A stretch of DNA of 39,345 nucleotides from Coriobacteriia bacterium (lineage in GTDB: Bacteria; Actinomycetota; Coriobacteriia; Anaerosomatales; Anaerosomataceae). A program made the translations under genes and the position numbers. Below the pieces are notes generated by a model that saw only the letters and a program-made list of their open reading frames with translations, searched no databases and had not been told where the DNA came from. Of the stretch, positions 30,998 through 37,584 are shown one piece after another. The DNA is taken from the NCBI GenBank assembly GCA_016926975.1, contig JAFGNP010000042.1, positions 1 to 39,345 of the forward strand, written 5' to 3'. Numbering within the stretch: the first letter of the stretch is position 1; each line of letters starts with the position of its first letter.

Positions 30998-31729
30998 TCA
31001 CTTGACCGCTACGTGCACCGCCACGATGCCGAAGGTGAGGTTGCGCCAGGTGACCTCGCGGAATCCCGCTTTGTGCAGCTCGCCTGCAAGCGCCACCTGA
31101 CCGGGAAACGCGAGGATGGAGTCCCTCAGGTACTCGAAGGACCCGCGGTGGCCGGTGAGCAGACCGCCGAGTGTCGGGATCACGGTATGCAGGTAGAAAT
31201 GGTACAGGGAGCGAAACGGCCCGAACGGCGGACGGCTCATCTCCAGGACCACGTAGCGGCCACCCGGTTTCAGAACCCGGTACACCTCGCGGAAGTTGGC
31301 CGAGCGGTCCGGCAGGTTCCGCACGCCGAAACCCACCGTGACCACGTCGAAGCGCTCGTCTTCGAACGGAAGGTCCTGGGCGTCGGCAACCGCGAAGTCG
31401 ATGACCGTCTCACCCTGATATCCGGCGGCCTTGGCCCTCGCGACATCGAGCATCTCCTCCACGAAGTCGGTTGCGAGCACGCTCGCGGGCCGACCCCGTT
31501 CGGCAAGCTCCATCGTGAGGTCGCCGGTGCCTGCCGCCAGGTCGAGCACGACCGAATCGCGGCTCACTCGCGCCAGTCTCACCGCACGCTTCCGCCAGCT
31601 GCGATCGATCCCTAGGCTGGACAACCTGTTGAAGCGGTCGTAGTCGGGCGCGAGAACCTGGAAGATGGACTGCACCTTCTCGGTGGTCGGCTTGCCCGAC
31701 TCCGGGACAGTGCGCCTGACCGCCGACAT
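30998..31729 (-). CDS. menG: Demethylmenaquinone methyltransferase UbiE/MenG
   Basis: Methylates demethylmenaquinone with S-adenosylmethionine in the last step of menaquinone synthesis. The 243 residues carry the UbiE pattern: FNRLSSLGIDRSWRKRAV, SAM motif VVLDLAAGTGDLT, FVEEMLDVAR, VADAQDLPFEDERFDVVTVGFGVRNLPDR and RVLKPGGRYVVLEMSRP. The ATG at 31729 has AGGAG 5 nt upstream; an in-frame GTG at 31735 overlaps the upstream stop as GTGA and is an alternative. Directly downstream of the radical SAM gene. Confidence 0.92.
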   Translation of the reverse strand: MSAVRRTVPESGKPTTEKVQSIFQVLAPDYDRFNRLSSLGIDRSWRKRAVRLARVSRDSVVLDLAAGTGDLTMELAERGRPASVLATDFVEEMLDVARAKAAGYQGETVIDFAVADAQDLPFEDERFDVVTVGFGVRNLPDRSANFREVYRVLKPGGRYVVLEMSRPPFGPFRSLYHFYLHTVIPTLGGLLTGHRGSFEYLRDSILAFPGQVALAGELHKAGFREVTWRNLTFGIVAVHVAVK

Positions 31730-31731
31730 GC

Positions 31732-33501
31732 TCACTCCTGCTCCATGAATCGCCTGTCGTACCTGCGCAGCGAGGGCAGTAGCATCTCAGCCTGAACGCG
31801 GAACCACAGCGCGATGTTGTTCCAGATGTGTCCCGCATTGATGCGTGCGGTCCAGTTCAATTCGGTCTTCTCGCAGACCGTACTCTCGTTCAACTCGTCC
31901 ATCTCGCGCTTGTACTCGGCGAGCAGCCTCCCCCGCTCGGGCTCTTCGTGCCGCATGATAGCGTCGATGCGGGCCATCGCGATCTGCGCTTCCAGCACGC
32001 GCCGCTCGGTGGCCGCAGCTGTCTTCTCATCGATCGCCCCGACCTTCGCCTTCACGCGGTTGAGGCCCACGGCCGCCTCGTAGGTCGCGTCGACCATCTC
32101 CTCGAGGGTCATGCCGTCCGGGACGTAGTTGAGGATGTGCTTCCACGACGGCTGCGTGAGCAGCTGTCTGTGCTCCTCGAGAGTGCGAGCGCGCAGGGTA
32201 TAGCCGTACTTCTCCGGGTCCTCGAATATCATGCAGCCCGGGTCCAGGAACGGCGCCATGGGCCCTATGAACGGCAGGAGCTTAGGGTTGTTCCCGATGC
32301 GCTCGTAGAGCTTCTCCACGGCTTCCACCGTGCCGAGCACCGACTCGGCCGTCTGCGTGGGAATGCCCGTCATGAAGTACAGGTCGAAGCGCTGGCATCC
32401 ATGCTTGAAGGCGTTCTCGACCGACTCACATAGCGCTTCCCACGTGTAGTCCTTGCCGAATGTGGCGCGCACGGCATCGTCATGGCTCTCCGCCGAGACC
32501 TCCACCGAGTAGTCGTTTAGGTTCTCGTCCAGCAGAGCATAGAAGTCCTCCGAAGGCGGTGTGAAGAACTCGAAACCGATCGGATTCTTGAAGTCGATGC
32601 GCTTGAGGCCGGTGATGAAGCGCTCCACGTACTCGGCGCCGGCCTGCCTGAAATCGTTGAGCACGAAGACCGGCCCAGGGATGTGCTTGGCGATATGCGC
32701 GATGTCAGCCACCAGTAGGTCTGGGTCGCGGAACGCCACGCGATCGCGCCCGTAGTGCTCCCTGAACGCCGTCGCCGAGCCGCCGCAGGTGACGCAGTTG
32801 CGGGTGCAGCCACGGCACGTGAGCGAGGCCGAGACGGGGTAGCTGAGCCACCCCTTGAATGGCAGCGAAGACAACATGTCCCGCGAGCGGATCACCGAGC
32901 GCATCGAGTAGCTGTAGTCGAGCTTGACGTGATCGAAGGTCGGCGGCACGCACGTGAATGGATTGACCACGACACCGCCGGACGCGTCCGTGTAGGTGAG
33001 ATTGGGGATCTCACTCACTCGGCCACCACGCTTGAGCGCGTAGACGAGCTGCGTGAAGGGCTCCTCGGTGGAGTCGCCGCGCAACACATAGTCCACACAG
33101 TCGTAGCCGGCCAGCTCCTCGTGGAAGTATGTGGCCGTGAAGCCGCCGAACACCACCGGTGTGTCCGGATGGTACTTCTTGCAGATCCTGGCGATCTCGA
33201 TGGATCCGTGAGCGTGAGGCGCCCAGTGAAGGTCGATGCCGAAGACGACCGGGTCCATCGAGGCGATGGCCTTCTCCACGTCGTACTTCGGCTTCTCCAA
33301 CATGAGCAGAGCCAGGTTGACGACCTTCACGTGAAGCCCGTGGCGTTCCAGGTACTCGCCGATGGTGGTGAAGCCAAGAGGGTACATCTCGAAGATCGGG
33401 CTGGAGGGCACGAGATCCGACACCGGACCGTACATGATCGAGGTCTCGCGGAAGTCGTAGACGCTCGGCGCATGGAGCAGTATCAGGTCCGGCTTGGACA
33501 T
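31732..33501 (-). CDS. B12-binding-domain radical SAM protein (Ta0216-like)
   Basis: 589 residues. The N-terminal part (about 1-180) is a cobalamin-binding-like Rossmann domain, with HAPSVYDFRE and VVFGIDLHW. The radical SAM core follows, with cysteines C229, C232, C236, C239; C232-x3-C236-x2-C239 is the cluster motif. Then GFEFFTPPSED, EVSAESHDDAVRATFGK and a helical C-terminal region. The layout matches the uncharacterised Ta0216-type radical SAM family, which I recall as B12-binding/radical SAM of unknown product. The ATG at 33501 has AGGAGG 10 nt upstream; a longer frame extends to 33552. It is coupled to UbiE, so quinone or membrane-lipid chemistry is possible. Confidence 0.85.
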   Translation of the reverse strand: MSKPDLILLHAPSVYDFRETSIMYGPVSDLVPSSPIFEMYPLGFTTIGEYLERHGLHVKVVNLALLMLEKPKYDVEKAIASMDPVVFGIDLHWAPHAHGSIEIARICKKYHPDTPVVFGGFTATYFHEELAGYDCVDYVLRGDSTEEPFTQLVYALKRGGRVSEIPNLTYTDASGGVVVNPFTCVPPTFDHVKLDYSYSMRSVIRSRDMLSSLPFKGWLSYPVSASLTCRGCTRNCVTCGGSATAFREHYGRDRVAFRDPDLLVADIAHIAKHIPGPVFVLNDFRQAGAEYVERFITGLKRIDFKNPIGFEFFTPPSEDFYALLDENLNDYSVEVSAESHDDAVRATFGKDYTWEALCESVENAFKHGCQRFDLYFMTGIPTQTAESVLGTVEAVEKLYERIGNNPKLLPFIGPMAPFLDPGCMIFEDPEKYGYTLRARTLEEHRQLLTQPSWKHILNYVPDGMTLEEMVDATYEAAVGLNRVKAKVGAIDEKTAAATERRVLEAQIAMARIDAIMRHEEPERGRLLAEYKREMDELNESTVCEKTELNWTARINAGHIWNNIALWFRVQAEMLLPSLRRYDRRFMEQE

Positions 33502-33565
33502 CGGGTCTAGGCCTCCTACGGCCGACGGACGAGCAGCACGGCATGCTCGCAAACAACAACGGCGC

Positions 33566-33571
33566 AGTATA
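33566..33571 (-). promoter_or_regulatory. Possible -10 box of the radical SAM-menG unit
   Basis: TATACT on the minus strand, preceded by TGTGA, 65 nt upstream of the radical SAM ATG. No good -35. Confidence 0.4.
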
Positions 33572-33618
33572 TCACAGCAAAGCGCGGTGCCGGGCAGCCG
33601 GAAACCAGCACCCGAACG

Positions 33619-34131
33619 CTACGGCTCCGCCAACACCCCCGCGGCCTCCACCCGGTCCACCAGCCACCCGGAGTCGGACGCAACGAGCGTGTAAGTAGTG
33701 TCGTAGCTCGCGGAAAGCGGCTCGGAGACATACTCAAGGGTAGTGAGTGAGAAGTAGCGGTAGCTCCAGATCTCCACGGCGGTCAACACGGCTTGCGACT
33801 CCTCCTGCACCAGCGACCGCACCTCGAAACTCTCCAGCTCCTGCTCGATGCCCTTGTCCTCCTGGCGGTTGTACTCGATGTACGAGTCGACACGCACGCT
33901 CTCATCCGGCGTCATGGTCGCTGTAGGGATCTCCGAGTTCGCCATCCGGTACGAGAGGCTGACCCAGTCGAGATACGAGCGGACCGCGGACTCCGGCGTC
34001 GTCAGGTCTTGCGGAGCCGGCATGACCGGGTCGCCCACCTTCTCCCCCGGTTCACCGCAGCCGACCATGACAGCGAGAAGGACCATACAGGCCGTGAGTG
34101 CGAGTGCGCAGTTGTTCAACGAGCGGCTCAT
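33619..34131 (-). CDS. Predicted lipoprotein
   Basis: 170 residues with a lipoprotein signal peptide: N-terminal MSRSLNNC, hydrophobic core to residue 24, and lipobox VMVGC with the lipid-anchored Cys25. The mature part has one predicted alpha/beta domain of about 110 residues (SVDSYIEYNRQ, VEIWSYRYFSLTTLEYV, DSGWLVDRVEAAG), similar in outline to small NTF2-like or SnoaL-like domains; I do not recognise the family. It follows the Rex-like gene by 9 nt and has AGGGTG upstream. Confidence 0.72.
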   Translation of the reverse strand: MSRSLNNCALALTACMVLLAVMVGCGEPGEKVGDPVMPAPQDLTTPESAVRSYLDWVSLSYRMANSEIPTATMTPDESVRVDSYIEYNRQEDKGIEQELESFEVRSLVQEESQAVLTAVEIWSYRYFSLTTLEYVSEPLSASYDTTYTLVASDSGWLVDRVEAAGVLAEP

Positions 34132-34140
34132 TGCATCACC

Positions 34141-34797
34141 CTACATCGTTCCGACGGTTCCCGCATGGACGCGACAACGGCACGCGAGGCTCTTGAGGTC
34201 GCACGGCAAGCGAATCTGCGTTACATACATCTCCGGAGAACGCCTGAGCCTGACGGTGGGCGTCAGGAGTAGCACTCCGGTGATCCCCGCGCTCACCAGC
34301 AAGTCTACGGTGATCTGGACCCAGCCGGCAGAACACGCCACGAGCGCGACGGTGACGTCGAGCGCGGGATCGAGCTTGGGTATGTCCGTGAGATGCTGCA
34401 TGGTGATGCCGCCGACTTCAAGGCCGACGTCTTCCGGCAGCTCTGAGAAGTAGGCCACGGGCTTCACCCCGTACTGTTCGGCAGGGAAGACGACCCGGAG
34501 CGCATCGAGCATCCTGACGGTACCCACTTTGACTATCGGGTACTCCTCCGAGAGCCCCAGGTACTTGGTGAACTCGGCGTAGAGGATCGACGGGCTGTAC
34601 CCCGCGCCCGGGCGGCCTATCTCCCCTACGAAGGAGATGTCCCTGCGGACCGTCTCCTCCTTGATGTTGAGTTCCTGGGCAAGCTGCCGGGAGGTGATCC
34701 GCTCGGGCGCACCTACGCGCAGCAGCTCACTTAGATAGCAGTGGTAAAGCGACAGGCGGTACAGCGTTGCGTCTGGCGCTGTCTTGGAATCGGGCAC
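34141..34797 (-). CDS. Rex-like transcriptional repressor with degraded NAD site
   Basis: 218 residues. Residues 12-70 are a winged-helix DNA-binding domain of Rex type (TSRQLAQELNIKEETVRRD and GEIGRPGAGYSP). The C-terminal half follows the Rex core (VALVACSAGWVQITVDLLVSAGITGVLLLTP) but the Rossmann glycine loop is VGTVRMLDAL (91-100) instead of GxGxxGxxL, and Ser118 stands where Rex usually has the Asp that binds the NADH ribose. It probably no longer senses NADH/NAD. The start codon is GTG at 34797. It precedes a lipoprotein gene. Confidence 0.8.
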   Translation of the reverse strand: MPDSKTAPDATLYRLSLYHCYLSELLRVGAPERITSRQLAQELNIKEETVRRDISFVGEIGRPGAGYSPSILYAEFTKYLGLSEEYPIVKVGTVRMLDALRVVFPAEQYGVKPVAYFSELPEDVGLEVGGITMQHLTDIPKLDPALDVTVALVACSAGWVQITVDLLVSAGITGVLLLTPTVRLRRSPEMYVTQIRLPCDLKSLACRCRVHAGTVGTM

Positions 34798-34832
34798 GGG
34801 AACACACCTGTCTCACTTCGGCATCACTGCTG

Positions 34833-34919
34833 ATGATATCCCATCTTCGAGAGTCCGATAACGAATCCGGACCCTCTTAACCGCCTTCTGCATTCGGAAG
34901 GAAGCTGAATGCCGTTATC
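34833..34919 (-). promoter_or_regulatory. Rex-like gene promoter with inverted-repeat operator
   Basis: -10 TATCAT (34838-34833), 17-nt spacer, -35 TTATCG (34861-34856). GATAACG (34857-34863) overlaps the -35, and its inverted copy CGTTATC lies at 34913-34919. A second inverted repeat, GCATTC (34890-34895) and GAATGC (34907-34912), lies between. Arrangement suits autoregulation, which is inference. Confidence 0.45.
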
Positions 34920-34930
34920 CGCAAACGGAC

Positions 34931-35371
34931 TTACCTGGAGTACTGTTCGGCGATCGGCTCGGGCGCGCTGGTCGCCTCGACCGCATCGACCAGGACCCAG
35001 TGGCCGTCCGTCAGCCGCGTCTTGAAGATGTTGACCGCGGGCCAGTCCGGGAAGTCGTGGCCCGGCTTCCACACGACGACCACATCGGCCGTGTCGCTCG
35101 TCTCCTCGCTGACGTAAGGCGGCTCCCACTCGGGTACCCGCGGGGTGCCCGGCTCCGCTTCCGAGCCGTAGGAGAACGCCCTCGCCAGCTCTGCGTTCTC
35201 GAAGTAGGGCAGGTACGCCTCGGCATCACGAACGTCGTCGCGGCGCAGCTGCAGCACCTCTTCCGTTATCTTGGCGGCAGGATGATCGTACGCCGGGTCC
35301 ACGCTCGTGCAGCCCGTCGCAACGGCCATGAGGATGGCGACCGCACAGATGATGTAGGAGCTGTGACGCAT
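34931..35371 (-). CDS. Predicted lipoprotein
   Basis: 146 residues. Signal peptide MRHSSYIICAVAILMAVATGC with lipobox VATGC (lipidated Cys21). The mature domain of about 120 residues contains WKPGHDFPDWP and DGHWVLVDAVEATS and resembles a small beta-rich ligand-binding or NTF2-like fold, and shares the general outline of the other lipoprotein on the far side of the Rex-like gene (33619-34131). I do not recognise the family. The ATG at 35371 has GGGAGG 4 nt upstream. Ends 133 nt before the Rex-like start codon. Confidence 0.72.
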   Translation of the reverse strand: MRHSSYIICAVAILMAVATGCTSVDPAYDHPAAKITEEVLQLRRDDVRDAEAYLPYFENAELARAFSYGSEAEPGTPRVPEWEPPYVSEETSDTADVVVVWKPGHDFPDWPAVNIFKTRLTDGHWVLVDAVEATSAPEPIAEQYSR

Positions 35372-35391
35372 TCGGCCTCCCGGGTCCTGAC

Positions 35392-36222
35392 CTACGTGAA
35401 GTACGCGGAGTGAAGTGACGTGGTGAGGAAGGAAGTGAAGAACAACGACCCGACGGCCAGCAGGAAGCCGAGCAACAGGAGCAGCGCCGCCCGCTTGCCC
35501 TTGAGCCCGTAGAACCTGCGCGAGTGCAGGTAGATGCCGTACACGAACCAGGTTACGAGCGACCACGTCTCCACCGGGTCCCAGCCCCAGAAGCGTCCCC
35601 AGGAGTAGTGCGCCCAGATCGCCCCCGTGAGCATGCCCACGCCCCAGAACGCGAACGTCAGGCCTGCGAAGCGGTACGACTCGCGGTCAAGCGTGGCCGA
35701 GTCGGGCAGCTTGGGCAGGCGAGCGCCGAACGCGGTGTCGTGGATGACGAGCCCTGCCGAGTGCGAGAGCGATATCACGGCTGCGGCGAAGGCCACGAAG
35801 TAGAAACATACGTGAAGTCCCAGCCACACGCCGGTGAAGGTGGGCGGCAGCATCTCCACTTCAGACCCCGTGTAGACTCCGATGCCGAGGACCAACAGCG
35901 CCGCTGGATAGATGAACGCAGCCAGCGCTCTGGGCTCGCTCCTCTTCCAGCTCACAAGAGCGAAGAGCGCCATCACGGTCCAGGCGTTCGAGGAAAGCAC
36001 CTCGTAATGCGTCAGGAACGGTCCGTGGCCGGTCCCGTACCAGCGCAGTACCAGGGCGGCCGAGTGCACCAGCAACCCTGCTAACGCGGCCGCGCGCCCG
36101 GCGCGCTCCAGCGTCGGCCTGCGCATTATCGCTCCGAACATCGTGAGCCCGGCGGCCAGCGCGTACAGGACCAGGGCGACGATGTGCGCCGGCGTCTCTA
36201 CAGCTAAAGCCTGCTGCATCAT
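35392..36222 (-). CDS. ccsA: Cytochrome c assembly protein CcsA/ResC
   Basis: 276 residues, about eight membrane helices, with the WWD signature WGRFWGWDPVETWS near the C-terminus, flanking His residues (TGHGPFLTHYEVL, LGLHVCFYF, WAHYSWG) that hold heme. With ResB it forms the System II heme exporter and ligase that attaches heme to CxxCH cytochromes outside the membrane. The start overlaps the resB stop as ATGA; a second ATG at 36219 has better ribosome spacing. Confidence 0.93.
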   Translation of the reverse strand: MMQQALAVETPAHIVALVLYALAAGLTMFGAIMRRPTLERAGRAAALAGLLVHSAALVLRWYGTGHGPFLTHYEVLSSNAWTVMALFALVSWKRSEPRALAAFIYPAALLVLGIGVYTGSEVEMLPPTFTGVWLGLHVCFYFVAFAAAVISLSHSAGLVIHDTAFGARLPKLPDSATLDRESYRFAGLTFAFWGVGMLTGAIWAHYSWGRFWGWDPVETWSLVTWFVYGIYLHSRRFYGLKGKRAALLLLLGFLLAVGSLFFTSFLTTSLHSAYFT

Positions 36223-37505
36223 CTCTCCGTCTCATCACTGCGGCCGAGTATCCTGTCGAGTTCGGGCAGGTACGACCGCCCCATCCGCGGCGCCCACCAG
36301 GAGTACCGCAGGCCCTCGGAGGTACGGGCCAGTACGAGCTCGCGGGGCACGAACAGGTAGATCATCATGGCGCCAAGACCGATGATAGCGAACCCGCCGA
36401 ACAGTATCGCAATCCCGGAGGACCGGGTGACGATCAGTCTGGCCCACTCGCCTCGCGCAACGAACTCCACATGCAACTCGCCTACCTGCGCGCTCTCGCC
36501 CTCTGCAAGCAGCACCGGGACTGTCGTCTCATCGCCGGCCGGACGCAGAGCAAGCACCTTCTCGCCGCGCAAGCCGTACGGGTCCCAACGGCCGTCGATC
36601 ACCGGCTCGCCACCGATCGCCACGTCCGAGTAACCGGTTTCGCCCTCGCGCACGAAGGTGAACTCCATACGCAACGGGTGAGTGACCCCCGTAGCGTCTG
36701 TCACGACGAGGAATGCCGCATCGCCGAACTCGCCGGACTGGACGTAGATCGTATGGCCGCGGACCCGCAGCGGAGCGTTGGCGCTGGACTCGTACTCGGT
36801 CCACGTACCCGATTCATCCATCAAGGACATCAAGATGGTGAGTACCTTCAAGTCGCCTGTGGGCCAGGTCTCCACCAGCACGTCGTCAAGCCGAAAAGCA
36901 GTCCCGAAATCGGGCGTGCTGCCCGTCAGGGCGGGCCACACCAACAGGAACTCCGAGCCGGGCTCGAAGACCTCGCCGGCAGACAGGTCCATCACTGCGC
37001 TCGACGAGAACGCCGAGATCGCGATCGCTGCCAGCAGGGCGACTACCATCCCCGCATGCATGACGGTAGGGGCCCAGATCCCGACGCCATGACGCCTCCA
37101 CACAGAGAGCTCGCCGCCGAGCCTGAGCTCCCGGAAGCCCTCCGCGCGCGCGCGGGTCGCCACTTCATCAAAGGTGGTGCCCTCCACAGCGTCCACGGGC
37201 GCCCGAACGCCACCCCGGAAGCGGCGGGACGCGGCAACAGCCATGCGCCAGGTCGCAACGCTCAACGCGAAGAGGAACACCACGAGCACCGCGGAGAACC
37301 ACCACGTGGAGAAGACGCGGTCGAACCCCAGCAAGGCGACGGCATCAGCCAACAGCGGGTTGTCTGCCCGCCACGCCTCGAACTGGGCCACGGAGACGTT
37401 CGCACGCTGCGGAACGTAGGCGCCTACCGCGCCGGTCACGGCTACGAAGGCCATCAGAAGCAGTGAGGCCCGGCGGGACGTCAGGCTGTCGAGCAGTCTT
37501 CGCAT
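36219..37505 (-). CDS. resB: Cytochrome c biogenesis protein ResB
   Basis: Partner of CcsA in System II. 428 residues: N-terminal MRRLLDSLTSRRASLLLMAF first helix, helices near 60-90 and 145-165, a large extracytoplasmic domain (about 170-370) and a final helix (SSGIAILFGGFAIIGLGAMMIYLFV). The ATG at 37505 is preceded by GAGGG; GTG at 37508 is adjacent. A long hairpin lies between it and the multiheme cytochrome. Confidence 0.88.
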   Translation of the reverse strand: MRRLLDSLTSRRASLLLMAFVAVTGAVGAYVPQRANVSVAQFEAWRADNPLLADAVALLGFDRVFSTWWFSAVLVVFLFALSVATWRMAVAASRRFRGGVRAPVDAVEGTTFDEVATRARAEGFRELRLGGELSVWRRHGVGIWAPTVMHAGMVVALLAAIAISAFSSSAVMDLSAGEVFEPGSEFLLVWPALTGSTPDFGTAFRLDDVLVETWPTGDLKVLTILMSLMDESGTWTEYESSANAPLRVRGHTIYVQSGEFGDAAFLVVTDATGVTHPLRMEFTFVREGETGYSDVAIGGEPVIDGRWDPYGLRGEKVLALRPAGDETTVPVLLAEGESAQVGELHVEFVARGEWARLIVTRSSGIAILFGGFAIIGLGAMMIYLFVPRELVLARTSEGLRYSWWAPRMGRSYLPELDRILGRSDETER

Positions 37506-37519
37506 CACACCCTCATTGT

Positions 37520-37571
37520 GACGCGAAAGCGGGCCGCGTGCACATCGCACCCGGCCCGCGCTTCTCGCGTC
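37520..37571 (-). terminator. Long hairpin between the multiheme cytochrome and resB
   Basis: Outer arms GACGCGA (37520-37526) and TCGCGTC (37565-37571), inner arms AGCGGGCCG (37528-37536) and CGGCCCGCGCT (37552-37562, two-base bulge). The 15-nt loop is GC-rich. No T-run follows. Candidate terminator or attenuator that limits read-through from the cytochrome gene into resB-ccsA. Confidence 0.5.
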
Positions 37572-37584
37572 AGACGCTTGCCGA

